From contig JAYWLJ010000075.1 of the NCBI GenBank assembly GCA_037074615.1, positions 921,674 through 985,673 of the forward strand: 64,000 nt of DNA. Reading direction: 5' to 3'. Positions 45,444 to 59,400 of the stretch are shown here, piece by piece. A program made the position numbers and the translations under genes. This stretch comes from Leucaena leucocephala (taxonomy: Eukaryota > Streptophyta > Magnoliopsida > Fabales > Fabaceae). The notes beneath the pieces are model-generated. The model made no database searches. It was not told the DNA's origin and saw only the letters and a list, made by a program, of their open reading frames with translations. The first letter of the stretch is position 1. Each line of letters starts with the position of its first letter.

Positions 45444-48142
45444 TCAAACAGATACTGTGAAGAGGTAAAACTTTAGGACAACGGCAAGAGCAAGCTGCAA
45501 TACAAAGATGCCAGCTACTATAAAGAACCACCTTTCACCTGCAGACATGATATGGGCACGAAGGTTGAGGGCCACAAATGATGCTGACATGAACCCAGCC
45601 AGCCCTGCAATTACCCATCTGAATAGGTCCAATGGCACGACTGACATACACTGCAGGTAACAAGAGTTCAGGGGCTAAGGAGGAGAATGCCACAGCTTAT
45701 ACGTTCTCAAAAAAGGGAGAAAATTTGAGGAGCAGTAACTCACCAGGGCCGGAATGAAGACAAACAGGGAGTATCCATAGAGACAGAAGAGTTGGACAAG
45801 TCCCGCGGGTGCAGAGAAGTATTTGAGGATCACATACAAACAAAGAGGAACCACGATGACATAGCCATAAAACAGACCAGCGGACCAAGTCACCAGATTT
45901 ATGTCATAATTCCATTGCTCCTTCTTCAGCTTGTGTGTCACGTACGTGACAAATGTGCCAATTGAGGCTGCTACAAATATTAATGTGGTGCATATCCAAA
46001 ATGGACCATACCTGTGTATATTCAAAGCAAAAATAAAAACTGCTAGTTACCACTCAGAAGAACAATACAGAACTCACACTTATATGATAAAATAATAACA
46101 GCATTTTTCCTCCAATGAAACTTTGATCACCTAAACATAGCCCAGTGATGACCAAAGCATGGGCATCTAAAAGTTCCCCTAATTGAAACATTGGTGCTAC
46201 ACACTATGGCTCTTTTGATAAACAAACAAGAATTGAAAAAAAAGGAGGGAGAAGTCATTTTAAAGATGAAAAATAGCCCTTATGCCCCTTAAAAAAAGTA
46301 TTAAAAAATAAATAAAAACTGTTTGAGTATTAATTATAAGGTATAATAAACATTTTAACAAAGTGAGGGAATGGGACCAGGACAAACCAGAGCCTGAGGA
46401 ATCAGGCCAGAGATGATTGCTTCAATCATGTTATTCATGAAAAAAAGGCTACACATTATTAAATAAAGCATTGTCTCATTTAAGGAATGAAGTAAATGTG
46501 ACTGGCTGTAGTAAACTGGACAAGTCTACTGTTCACGAAGTCATCTATCCAACTAATGACCAGATAACAATGTTGAAGAACACAAGAACGATCCCACGAA
46601 TTGTAACAAACACAATCGTTAAAGGAAACTCAAGGTCTTTATTCGTGATGCAACTCATCACATAATATTAAAAACACTTGTTTCAGAAATATACTTCAAA
46701 AGCAAGTCTCTATGATCTAAAATGCTACAAAAAGAGGGTACCTAAAAGAACAAAGCAGCAAATAATACATCCATGTCTAGAACAGAGCTGGAAAAGGAAA
46801 AATGAATCATGTACGATAGGTCTCCATCCCATTTCTTATGTGTAAGTTTTGATTCCATGATACTATCACATTTATGTTCGCAGCAAAAACAAAGCCTTAA
46901 ATAATAAATACATGTCTAGAAAATTAATCAATAGAGAGGGTCAAAACTATAGCAGCGGTAATTTCTTATCAATAAATTAAATGAGACGCAAAACAATCCA
47001 CATACAAATCAGGGCTGGTAGCAGTTTTTTCATTGAAAGTTCCTCTGAATGGAAAGAGTGAGTATTTAATCCTCTCTAGAACATCCACAGTGTCAACGTC
47101 AAAGTACGGTTTGTAAGCAGCAATAGTGAAAGTCCCAAACCAACCACTCTGCTGTGCTTCCTCAGAACCCGATACAGGTTTTGAAAATGTATCTGCATAA
47201 GGTGAACAAAGAAAACGTTACACAAAAAAATGACAGTCTTGACACATCCCACCTGCTTAAGCTCAAATCTCAGTATAAGGTTCTATATTAAAGAGTAGAT
47301 AAGCGTATCGAGGGTTTAGGGTAAGAGAAAGGAAGAGGATGGAACCGCGAAACTCAATGACTAACCAGCTTATAGTTTGTTCAATAAAGATGGAGAAGCC
47401 ACTAGGTATTAATAATAACAGGCTTTTCATGGACTCTTTCAAGTAAACAGTGATCTTGCAATAAGTTTATAATAATTAAGCAGAAACAACACATACCATC
47501 AGCATCTCGAGGCGGCCTGGATGCCCCAGTTATCTTCCCTTGAGCTTCAGACGGAGGAAATGTCTCAAGATTTGCGTCTGAAGTAATAAATTTTTATCAG
47601 ATGTAATAAGATCAAACCCCAAGGATGAAGATCAGAATGAAGTAATATCCAGAATAGCAGTGACTATAGCAATCAAGTAACATGATATTGAAACAAATCC
47701 GACAGGAGCTAGTTTTGCGAGCTAAACTAACTAGAGGTCTTAGCTAAGGTATAGCCAAAAGAGTCTGATATGATGATTATAACATTACTGCAGAAATGTA
47801 AATAATAGTTACGCATCACCGTTCAAAGATCAGTAGTTCCCAGCAGTTCCGACTATGTAAACTGGTATACACCCCTCCCTGACACCTCCCCGGCCACGAA
47901 ATCGAATAGGTATAAATTGGAAATGAAATTCGAGAGAACAATAGTTGTACCTGCGAACTTGACGGAGACATGCCCTTGATCTGGAACTGCCTGCGATATA
48001 AAACCAGGATCTCAGAGTGAGATCTAAAACCCAAACAGTCATGGAGAATCGAAAAAGATTGTGAGGAATTGGAAGATATACTCACAGTTACGGATCCAGA
48101 AACCTTCTGATTATCGATAGCCGTATAGTTTCCGGACATCAT
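45444..48142 (-). CDS. YIP1-family Golgi membrane protein (YIPF1/YIP4-like)
   Basis: Six exons join in phase into 279 residues: 48142-48086, 47990-47951, 47577-47497, 47192-47006, 46011-45744 and 45650-45444. A hydrophilic cytosolic half contains AAYKPYFDVDTVDVLERI and PFRGTF. The C-terminal half has about five membrane helices beginning with YGPFWICTTLIFVA and including WSAGLFYGYVIVVPLCLYVI, the YIP1-family core YGYSLFVFIPALCMSVVP split by the last intron, and WFFIVAGIFVLQLALAVVL. It corresponds to Arabidopsis YIP4a/YIP4b, which act with ECHIDNA at the trans-Golgi network in secretion of cell-wall material and in elongation. All features look intact. The start is the first of two adjacent ATG codons. 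Confidence 0.93.
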
Positions 48143-48839
48143 CTTTACAAATCTTGCTTCGTCCCGTTCCTCCTCTTCCTTCAGCTCCCCCGGATCTCTC
48201 TTCTGTCAATCCCCCGCGTTTGTTTTATTTTCCGCTTGTTTTTTAACGACGGGTTTCTCATTGGTCTCCTCATATTTGTATCTGGACGCCGAAGCTACTA
48301 TTCCTTTTTTTTTTTACAATATTATTCTATTTTTTACATTTTTTTTATGATAGGTTCAACACCAATATTTTATTAGTGCTTAATGTTTATAAATAATTTA
48401 TAAAATTATTAAATAGTATTCACAAATTAAATTTATCTATAGTTTAAAAATAAAATAATTTTTTAGACAATATTAATATTAGATATAGTAAATTATCTAT
48501 TATTTTTAAGTATAAATTTAAATATTTAAAAATTAAAATATTTTTTTAAATATTACAATTATATTTATAATAAAATAATACTACTTAATATTTAAATATA
48601 CTTTAAATATAGTCATAAGTCTCATTTTTGTTTTTTGTCGGTTAAACTCACATTCCATGCGTGACTTGATAATTTTTACTTTCGGAGAGCAGATGGGGAG
48701 CAAAAGACTGTAAGGGGCCGATCTCTGAAATGGCCCCTTGATTCCATCTTGCAACTGGGCCCTGTAAGGCGTTTTGAACGAAACAGGTTGTTTTATTTTT
48801 AATACATATAATTATTTAAAATATATTTAAATAGTAGCA
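48143..48839. other. AT-rich intergenic DNA upstream of YIP
   Basis: No gene; long A/T-rich stretch from about 48300. Confidence 0.5.
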
Positions 48840-49020
48840 GAGGAGATTCATTCGAGTGATAAACGACTCAGTATCGTTTAAGTGAGGTCTTGAATTTGAG
48901 CCGTATGCAAAAAATTCCCGTTAGAAGACTCACCAACTATAGTCAGGTGCACGACGTGGGTCGAATCCGAATATAGTCAGGACAAAGCTCCAGTAAACCG
49001 GGTGGACAATAAAAAAAATG
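48840..49020 (+). mobile_element. SINE (family A), diverged full-length copy
   Basis: On the plus strand it has the A-box-like CGAGTGATAAACGAC, then AGGTCTTGAATTTGAGCCG in the B-box position, CAAAAAATTCCCGTTAGAAGA, CAGGTGCACGACG, GCTCCAGTAAACCGGGTGGACAA and a terminal A-run. These correspond block for block to the minus-strand copy at 34365-34553. The flanking duplication is not recognisable, so it is older than that copy. Confidence 0.75.
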
Positions 49021-49030
49021 TATTCAAATT

Positions 49031-49237
49031 TTAAAAAATATTATTTTATTATAATTATAGTCATAGTATTTAGAGAGGTATTATAGCTCTAGATACTTAG
49101 GTTTGTGCCTGAGAATAATAGATAGCTCGTCCTACTCGATATTAATATCGCTTAAGAGAAAGAGATATTTCGTCATGCCCTTAAATCGTAAGTAAGTTTA
49201 ACTCATTTTTAAAAATTTATTTATCAACAAAAATATT
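49031..49237 (+). mobile_element. A-tailed repeat, family B, copy 3
   Basis: Blocks TAGATACTTAGGTTTGTGCC, TAATAGATAGCTCGTCCTACTC, ATATTAATATCGC and CCCTTAAATCGTAAGTAAGT match the copies at 20194 and 44455. It sits directly after a family A SINE. Confidence 0.6.
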
Positions 49238-49249
49238 CAGGAGGGTATA

Positions 49250-50106
49250 GATAGAAATAAAAATAAACTTGCGTACACAATAGGAAATATTGATTATTAG
49301 ACTCAGTGTCTTTTATATTTAAAATTTTTATTATTTTTAAATATTTGGGAGATAATTTTCTTATAATTTAATTTTATTTTGGTATTTAGCTCTCACTTAT
49401 AACAAAAAAAAAATCAAAAGGAAAAAAAGGAGTTAGTGAAAAATAATTTAACTTTACATCAACATATTAAAAATCATGGCAATTGAGAGGCCGATAACAA
49501 TCATGGTTAAATCCGGTCAGACGTATCATAAGTAAAATAACACAATTTAATCAAAATATAGAGAAATATTCATAATTAATTTAAAATATATATTTAAATA
49601 AAAATAATATTTAAAAGAGTATTAAAAAACAACAAACTTGCGTACACGCTAGGAAATATTGCCATGGTTAAAAATAATATTCATAATTAATTTAAAATAT
49701 ATATTTAAGTAAAAATAATATTTAAAAGAGTATTAAATAAAAATAAACTTGCGTACACGCTAGGAAATATTGACTATTAGACTCTTGTCTTTTATATTTA
49801 AAATTTTTATTATTTTTACGTATTTGAGAGATAATTTTCTTATAATTTAATTTTATTTTGGTATTTAGCTTTAACTTATAACAAAAAAAATCAAAAGGGA
49901 AAAAAGGAGTTAGTGAAAAATAATTTAACTTTACATCAACATAAAAATCATGGCAATTGAGAGGCCGATAATAATCATGGTTAAATCCGGTCAGACGTAT
50001 CATAATAAAATAACACAATTTAATCAAAATATAGAGAAATATTCATAATTAATTTAAAATATATATTTAAATAAAAATAATATTTAAAAGAGTATTAAAA
50101 AACAAT
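49250..50106 (+). repeat. Tandem duplication of an AT-rich unit, about 370-480 bp
   Basis: A block starting AATAAACTTGCGTACACAAT at about 49258 and ending GAGTATTAAAAAACAA near 49632 is repeated nearly exactly from about 49740 to 50105. Between them is an internally deleted third unit (about 49631-49738) keeping only both ends: CTTGCGTACACGCTAGGAAA and the ATTCATAATTAATTTAAAAT stretch. Both full units share GGCAATTGAGAGGCCGATAA and ATCCGGTCAGACGTATCATA. Few differences separate the copies, so the duplication is recent. Confidence 0.85.
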
Positions 50107-52542
50107 ATTAATCTTCAGCTAGAACTATCAATAAAGGCCGGCCCTATTCCAAAGTGCCTAACGTGCGGGCTCAGGGCCAACCTTACATGGCTTTCATACT
50201 ATTTTATTAAATTTTTTTCTTTAAAAAAAAATTGAAATATAAAAAATAAAATAATAAATATATTAAATTTTCAAATTCATATAATAAATATTAGTAAAAT
50301 AAAATTTTAAACTATTGTCAAATATTAATGTCATATAAAAATTACCTCAAACTCTAATAATAAACTATTGTTCAAACTCAAAAATAAACAAAACTAAATA
50401 AAGCTTATAAATAAGAAGACAAAAATAAACTAAGTAGCTAAACACTGGTTTTAAAACTGGTATTAATAATTTATATTCTGAATTCATAAAGTTTTAAATT
50501 TTGAACATTAAAGAGATAATTGGTAATAATAATGTATAATTCTTAATTCAGAAAATTTTAAATTTTTAGCATTAAGAAAATAAAAGGGCCTTTTAAGCCC
50601 AAATTCATTTTTCACCCCCTAAAACTCAAAACCAACTTTCCATTTAAATAAATTTAAAGGGGTTAATTTGTTGGGAGCAACCCATTTTGACAGCTCTATC
50701 TCTAATTTTAATATAAAATATATTTAATTAATTTAATTATATTAAAAAATAGTTACATTAATTAATATGATATATTTTTTTAAAATGTTATAATTATATT
50801 CCTTAGTTTCCTAATTTTTTACTTAATTATTATTAATAGAGTATTAATAAAAATAATTTAAAAAATAAATAAATATAAAAATATATATTATATTTATGAC
50901 TAATATTAACTATATAATTAAATTATATATTAAAGATTCAAAAAATAATATACATATGAGTATATATTGAAATAAAGCAACGGTATAGGTTGATTTTTTC
51001 CTACTCCCTCCTCTTCTAAAATCACATCTACATATAGCCCTTAATAATGACGCACTTAAGTGACGATTGGGTAAACATGATTTTGATAGCGAAACCAGAC
51101 AAGTCATTTAATCTGTCCATGATAACGTATTGACTATCCAGAGCCATCTATAGAAACTTCTATATGGATGGCGTGAGTTCATTAAAACATATGAATTGTT
51201 ATTTTGATGATTTTGCTGATAGTCGACCAATTGAAAATGTTCATGATAAATCACAATACGGTAAATATTTTGCATCCCCTCCTCCACATACAAAATACCA
51301 ACACGTTAGTATACATATAATAAAAAATAAATTTATATTTTATAATAATATAAATTCGATTCTCTTTTTCATTGTGAAGATTTATTTAATAAATAATTTT
51401 ATAAATTTTTTATATACAATCTTTAAACATTGAGATTGTGTCTGAACTTTAGCATGGGATCGGTGATAAATTTACTTAATTTTTTTTATATAAAAAAAGA
51501 AAATAATACAATCGCGGGATGCTAATGATGGTCCAACGATTGATTGCAAAGCAAATATTTCCCCCGATCGATAATCCTTGCACGTTTTATATATTTTTGT
51601 AGGTTGTAACTACCAAATTGAATAATATTATTAGATCACGGTTTGGTCTGGGATACAAGTCGCCGAGGAACCTGGCCAAAGCCTTGTTTCCACGCATGAC
51701 GCTGCGGGGGATTTAAATAGTACATATTAGGTGAGCGATTCGGTATCATATCCATCCAACTTAAAAAATCCTCTCATAACAAAAACCCTTCACCAATAAT
51801 TCGTCCTCTGTAGTCAAAATGTCAATTTGGTCCCCTTGGTTTAAAATTCTACCAGTACTTTGGATTAGATCATTTCGAAGGGAATAAGTGTATCTTTATT
51901 TTGTTTTCTTGGTATGGAAATAATTGTATCTTTAAATTCGACCGAGAAATTAATTCACCCACGTACGCAAACACAGATCACAGTGCGGAATTTATTTATA
52001 CGTCTTCTTTGCTTTCGTATGTCCATTTCTTTCATCCCTTTCTTTATTTTCATCTGTGCCTCACTTAAATGGGCTTTGACTTATCCATCAAGAGCATATT
52101 AGTAGACTATTTCAAAAAATCTCTGCCTTTTAAGATTATTTCATAGTAATCTTTTATCCAAGTAGACATTTCTTTGTCCGAATGCATTCATGCGTATGAT
52201 ACCTGACTTTTATTTTTTTGGCTAATGCACTTTTATCATTTCCTTCTATATATCTTCCCTCCTGCAACAATCTCTTCATCTGCAAGAAAGTCATCTCACC
52301 CGCGGGTCCCGTTCTCGAATCTTCACGCGCGCGCGTAGTCCTCCAACGTGCTGCCATGCAAAATATCGTTTTGGAAACTCATTAAGTATATGTATGAATG
52401 CGTAATCCGGCATCATCAGAGCCCTCTTTTCAATATTCATATCCGCAGTCCTAAAAACTAAAAAGAGAGCCTCTTTAATTTTCATATATCAATCACCTCA
52501 CTCACATGAAGTTGCAGTTGGAATTAGTTCATCAACTCTTAT
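50107..52542. other. AT-rich intergenic DNA
   Basis: No gene found. A degenerate relative of the family C repeat lies near 51350-51485. Sequence from about 52200 probably belongs to the promoter of the glycosyltransferase gene. Confidence 0.5.
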
Positions 52543-55286
52543 ATGGCTTCCTCTAAGTCTTCCTCCTTACCTGCTCATCCCTCTCCCATGCAAATACCTT
52601 TCCTGTTCTGTCTTCTTCTCTGCTCCCTACTTCTCCTTCTCTCCATCCTCTCTGTCAAGCCCCAGAAATCGCCCCCTCCTAAATTCACCCATCGAATACT
52701 TCATCAACAAGAACAAGAAATCACAGAACGTCCGGCTTGGTTCGATTCCATAGCAAAACATCTTAAGACCGACAACGTTAAGGTAGGTCTCGTTAACATC
52801 GATAAAAAGCTCGACGTTAGCCTATTACGACATCTGCCTCCACGAGTAGAGACGGTTCCGGTCAATTTTGAACACGTTGACGAGAATTTGAAATGGGAAG
52901 ACTTTTTCCCCGAGTGGATTGATGAAGAACAGAAACGGGGCCCACCGCGGTGCCCGAGAATGCCGATGGCGGAGACTCACCGGGATTTGGATGTGGTGGT
53001 GGCTAGAGTTCCGTGTGGGAGGAAGAAGAAAGGAGTCAGAGACGTGTTTAGGTTACAACTAAACTTGGTGGCGGCTAATCTGGCGGTGGAGAGTGGGTGG
53101 TTGAATTATGATTCTCATCGAACGGTGTTTGTTGTTTTCATCGGGAGATGTGGCCCCATGATTGAGATTTTCAGATGCGACGATCTTGTAACGCATGGAG
53201 GCGAGTATTGGGTGTATAAGCCGCAGCTATGGAGACTCAAGCAGCTTACGCTTATGCCTGCTGGTTCATGCCAGATTGCTCCCAATTTTGCAGAAGCAGG
53301 TATGCTTTTGGTTCTCTTTTAATTAGAATTCACGCTTTTCAAGCTTTGTCCCTTTCGTTGTCTTTGCCGGTGGAATGATGGGAGTATATATATTATTATG
53401 AAATCATATCTCTCCATAATCGATGGCTAACGTATCCAGATTAAGTTGACCTTACCCGGAATATTGCTATCAATGATATTATTAAATCAAATAAATTGGC
53501 ATCATACAAGTTATAAATTGGAGTATTTAATGCAATAACCATGGCATTGCCAGCAAAGGGCCTCACGGGTTCATTCTCCGGGTTAGTTATTTTGGTCAAG
53601 ATTAATATTTATGAACATTAAAAGCAAAATACTATTGGTAATTGAGATTTGAGAACGGCGGTCAACTTATAATTCCCCCACTTTCCCTTTCACGCGCTTC
53701 TTCTATATACTCAACCTAAGTTTCACGCCGTCCCTCAGATGGGGTGATCCTAGCTGGTCTAAAATCCTCTCCATATTCAGAAATTTAACTAAAAAAATAA
53801 TCCCGGTCATGATTGGCTTCTGTTTTTTTTATAGGGCATTTTTCTTATGGATATTTGGTTCTTATTATAGATCACACAAGGAAGTATTCATTACAATTTT
53901 TTTTTAATATGGCCCCTTTTAAATGTCTGTGTTTTTTCTTCATTTTAAAGTATAAGTTTAAATATGAATAAAATTAAAGATTCCTTTTATTTCAGACAAA
54001 AATAATAAATTAATAGTAAGAATGCTTCATAGGAAATATTGGAGGGAGTAAGTAAATTACTAGTTCTACAGTTCATCTTTGCCGATGCATATATAACAGT
54101 ATCTTATTCACGCATATATAGGAATTGTACATATATAGTAATTGTATATTTTGGATAATTCAAAGATTTTGTATGTGGTTTAAAACCAACAGATAAATGA
54201 GCGAATTACGGCACATTAAAAAAAAAAAAACAGTTAGCTTTCTTTCTTTCTTTGTTGTTGTTGCTGTTCTTCTTCTTCTTCATTAGACCAAATTAAGATA
54301 GATTGAATTGAGAGGTTTTGTTGATCACGCATGCATATGGTTCTGTTGCAGGTAAAGAGGTATGGAGGCATTACATGAAAAGCAATAACGCAACCATACG
54401 AGCCCCGAGGGTAGCCTACGCCACAGTGCTTCACTCGTCAGAAGCTTATGTTTGTGGCGCAATAGCTTTAGCCCAAAGCATCCTTCAGACCCTTAAACAC
54501 CGTCCCTTTAAGCCCAACGCAGACTTAATCCTCCTTGCTGATAACTCAATCGGTCCCAAATCCACAAGAGGGCTTAAAGCTGCCGGCTGGAAGATCAAGC
54601 GCATCGAACGCATCCTCAGCCCCTTCGCCAGAAAGAATTCATATAACCGATGGAATTACAGTAAGCTGCAACTATGGAAGCTCACACAGTACGACAAAGT
54701 CATATTCGTCGATTCCGATCTCTTAGTCTTGAAGAACATCCACAACTTCTCCTTTCACCCTCAACTCTCGGCCGGGCCTAACGATTTCTCATTGTTCAAT
54801 TCTGGGTTGATGATAATCGAACCGTCCGAGTGCATGTTCGATGATATGATGCAGAAGAGATTCACTGTGAAATCCTACAACGGAGGCGACCAAGGCTTTC
54901 TGAACGAGATATTCGCGTGGTGGCATAGGTTGCCTTCGAAGGTGAATTATTTGAAGTTTCATGACCGTTATGCAGAGAAGGAGACAGAACTGGAGGATGC
55001 TTATGCTATACATTATCTGGGTTTGAAGCCGTGGTTGTGTTATAAGGATTATGATTGTAACTGGGACTTGAAGGATCACCACGTATTTGCGAGTGACCTG
55101 GCTCACAGGAAGTGGTGGCAGGTTTATGAGAAGATGCCCAAGGAGCTGCAATCTTACTGTGGGCTGACCAAGAAGATGGACCAGAGATTGATGACATGGA
55201 GGAGTAGAGCCAGAAATGCTAGTTTGGCCACTGGGCATTGGAAGATTAAGATTAAGGATCCAAGAAGGAAGCGTTTTGTAGCATGA
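52543..55286 (+). CDS. GT8 glucuronosyltransferase, GUX4/GUX5-like
   Basis: Two exons join in phase into 563 residues: 52543-53299 and 54352-55286. It is a type II Golgi membrane protein: short cytosolic N-terminus, one transmembrane helix (about 18-37), stem, then a GT8 domain. The catalytic part has YATVLHSSEAYVCGAIALAQ, LLADNSI, the metal-binding DxD in VIFVDSDLLVLKN (D373, D375), GPNDFSLFNSGLMIIEPS, YNGGDQGFLNE and HYLGLKPWLCY. These match the GUX (PGSIP) group, which adds glucuronic acid side chains to xylan. The N-terminal half (APVNFEHV-like and WEDFFPEWIDEEQ segments) is the GUX-specific extension, closest to the GUX4/GUX5 branch. GUX4 is reported active; GUX5 is less clear. Confidence 0.9.
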
Positions 55287-56479
55287 GGACGCTCCTACAG
55301 TATTCATTAATTAATAATATAGCTAGCGCCGTTATTTTTTGCGGCCATTGACAAGTTAGTTATCTTGTTCCATTAAAAAATTTCCCCCGTTGCTATATTA
55401 ATATTAATATATATATATATATATATATATGTGGGTGTGGGTGTGTCAATTACAGGTATTTATGTGATCACGCGATCAAGTTGCATCTCAAATCATGGGA
55501 AAGAAGATGTCCACAAAAAGTAATTTCCATTCACCCATCAATTATATATGTATATTTATATATTAAAAGTGTGGATAAATAGTTAAATTATTGATGCGGT
55601 CTGGAAAAGAAAAAAAATCTCAAATTCCTCTTATCAAATGCATATTTGAAAATACTGAATTCTTTCATATACAACATTTTATTTAGTAAAAAGAGACTAT
55701 AGTTTTTTAAAAGGTGACTTGTAAATATGATTAGGAGTAATTAATAATTTATGATTAGAGGCATGATAATCAATTTTTACGTTTTATATATTTTTTTGCA
55801 GCTATAATATTACCAGAAAATTAAGATTTTTTATTGACTACGTAAAGTTTAAAATACTCATAAATAAAAATATTTTTTATAAATTTAATTGATTAATGAT
55901 CTTCTATTCACGGGAACAAAGACAACGATCCCATAGACAAACCCCACATGCATATCCAGAAACCTGTCTTAAGAAGGGACCGGACTGATAGAACCGACGG
56001 TTTTCTCCCGCCCCCTCGGCTCTCGTTTTTTTCTAACAAGTACGTACGTGCAGCTTTCTATAATTAATAATTATCTAGTGATCCACAGTGGCATCATACG
56101 AGAGATCCAAGACAGTTAAGTGGCATTATTTACTCATTTATGTCGTATATATCACTTATATAAAATATAAAATTTATAAACTGTTTTACGAGTTTTTATA
56201 TTATGAAGGAACCATTCATACATTTATAAACTCCACTTTAAATACAAACACACATTAACGGCAAAATATACACGTTAAATAACAAAAAATATAAATAACT
56301 GTCTGACTCCCTTTTGTGGTTTACCTCTCCTGTCGGTGTTTCCACCTTCGGTTGGAGACAAACACACAGAGCAGCTCAGCAGCATAAGGAAACTGGGCAG
56401 AACCTCTTGGACTCTCAATTTCCTCGGGACCGCTCACTCTCTTTTCTCCGAGATCTAGGGTTTCCTTCCAAACGCAAAC
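55287..56479. other. Intergenic DNA
   Basis: No gene. It has an (AT)n run at about 55407-55430 with a GTGGGTGTG tail, then AT-rich sequence; the last 150 bp are probably the leader of the mannosidase gene. Confidence 0.5.
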
Positions 56480-59400
56480 ATGGCGCCGCTTACGGCGGAG
56501 ACAGGGAAGACCACCCTCAATTCGGGCTGGCTCGCCGCTAGGTCCACCGAGGTCCAATTCACTGGCACTCAGCTCACCACCACTCATCCTCCAATTGGAC
56601 CCACTTCACCATGGATGGAAGCCGCCGTGCCTGGAACGTAATCTCCCTTCCCCTCTTTAGTGGCCCAAGTAGACAAGGGCTGCACGGTTTACTTCCTAGT
56701 TTTGAATCATTTATCTCTTTGATGCTCTGAGGCTTATAGATTTCAAAAGTTACATACTCGGATTCATTATGTTATTATGGATGCACTGTGTGATAAGAGT
56801 TTGGATACATGTTAGTTGCTGGTGCTTTTTTTTTCAACTTTAGCCGTAATTTTGCTGATTAAGTGACCTCAATTGACAGCGTTCTCTCGACCTTGGTGAA
56901 GAACAAAATCGTGCCAGATCCTTTTTATGGACTTGAAAATGAAGCAATCATGGATATTGCTGATGCTGGGCGAGAGCATTACACATTCTGGTTCTTTACG
57001 AAGTTTCAGTGTAAGCTGGTAAGAATTTTTCCTTCCGACATTATACAATTAAAGGCATAGAAGTTTCACAATTCTATTTGGTTTCGTTTTTTAATTTCTT
57101 GCTTATATTCTTCTTCTTCTTGAACTAAGCCTTTTTTAAAGCGAAAAGAGAACTTGATACTAAGAAGTCCATGGAATTGTTATAGACTGAAAGGCATCTA
57201 ATACAACAACTTTATCTTTTGTACAAAAGGTGGTTTCTGATTGAAAATAGTTTCATCAAGGTTTGATGGACGTAACCAATTTGTTGATCCTTCGCAGTCA
57301 ACCAATCAGCATTGTGAACTGAACTTCCGTGGAATCAATTACTCTGCGGATGTATTTATAAACGGCCACCAAATGGTTCTCCCAAAAGGAATGTTTCGTA
57401 GGCATTCTCTTGATGTCACTGAGATTCTGCATCCAGATGGTAGTAACCTGCTTGCTGTTCTTGTTCACCCTCCGGATCATCCTGGGAAAATACCCCCCGA
57501 AGGGGGACAAGGTGGCGATCATGAGGTTATGACAAAATTGTATTTACTTATCAGTTCCCTTATTTGATAACTTTGCAAATCACTTTGGAAAAATTATCTT
57601 TCAGGAACCCATTCTTTCTGTATATTTAAGTCTTGCCCCCCCTTTTCAGATCGGAAAAGATGTGGCTACTCAATATGTTGAAGGTTGGGACTGGATGGCT
57701 CCAATAAGGTGACATTGTTATTACTTTTAGGATAAATATTTGTGGTTAGTTTTATGTTCTGGATAAGGTACTTCTTGTTATTGAAGCGCTGCCGATTTAA
57801 AAGTCTTGTTGTTCTTTTTTCTTTTGACTGGTGGTGTCGGGCTTGTAAATCTATCATTGTGGCAACAATCTTGTAATCATATTTATATTTAGAAAGATTC
57901 AATCTATTAATTTCTTCACTTTTTTGGTGATTGATTGAAACAATGTTGTTTCATTGAGCACTAGCTATAAGGTAGAAGGCATTGTATAAAAGTGCAATTG
58001 GTCTAATTGGAATTGGATCCTGTGTCCAAGATCTATATAAATAAACAAAACTCTGATGCGAGTATTTATTTTGATCGCAGAGATAGGAATACTGGAATCT
58101 GGGATGAAGTGTCCATTTCAGTTACTGGGGTGAGTTAAGCGTGAAATGCTTTAATTCCTACCAACCTACCCAAGTATTTTGATTTCTTTGTTTTTTCCTC
58201 TCTGATGTACTTAAGGATTTGTTGTTGGCACCAATTTTAAGGCCTTTGTTTGCTCTTCTACACCCTTAGACAATTTCATATACTTGTTTATGAAACATCT
58301 TTTCCTGGTAATCATTTTGGTTGTAATTCATGGTGAAATATGGCTGAACCTTCTAGATCCAAAACCAGGTGAGATGTTTTCATGAGGAATACATTGTTAT
58401 TTTTTTATGAGATATATCACGATGAGTTACTGAGATGAATGAAAAACAAAACCAGCTTGTTGCAGTGACATGAGTTTGAAATCAGAAATGCACTATTGGT
58501 TCATTTTGATCAATTGGTCTAAAAATTAAATCATCCAATTTTTGAGTTGATATCTTCATCATTGATTGTTCATTTGTTCTTTCATCCATTTGGCTATGAT
58601 CATTTCAGTATCTCTGTCTATTTTGCAGCCGGTAAAAATAATTGATCCACACTTGGTGTCATCGTTTTTTGACAATTATAAGAGAGTATATCTGCATACC
58701 ACAGTTGAGTTGGAAAACAAGAGTGAATGGATTGCTGAATGTTCTCTTAGTATCCAAGTTTCGACTGATGTTGAGGAGAACACTTGCTTAGTAGAGCATC
58801 TTCAAACTCAGAACGTCTCAGTTCCTGCTAAATCGAAGTTACAATATACATTTCCTCAGGTTGGTTATACCGTCTTTTCTACTACCACACCAAACTGTTA
58901 AATCTTCTGTCAACTCAGTCAGTTATTCTGGGAACCTTGATCAACAAATTGGGTGTTCTGGATATGGTTTGTCAATCCATTATCCTACTGTCTATTAGTA
59001 TTGTGTTAGCTTTTGTTTCTAGTGTTCTGCATGACTTATCTCATTTGACTATTGCCCATAACCGTATTTGATTGTTAGAATTCGCTGTCAAATTTTTATG
59101 AGCACGTGTATTGTGAGCCAATGGCTTTTGGTGTGTCAGTTGTCGTCAATTATAGGTTCAGAAGACCTTGAAGTTAAGCAATACGGCACACCACAAAAAA
59201 AACAACAAAAAACTATCCCAACTTCTCAAGTAATTGTCCCAATAACTTCTGTTCAAAATAGAATCAGCATGAACTTGTCTGTCCTTGGATTGGATAATCT
59301 TTCCAATCGTTTTTTCACCATACATCCTGTTCTGCTGCATGTATTAAGGTGGAATGTTCAAAGCTTCTATTGATGTTATCATGATCTGAAACTGTGAATT

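Noticed and set aside
51164..51433. 89-residue plus-strand ORF
   Set aside because: AT-rich C-terminal half, no motif, overlaps a degenerate repeat.
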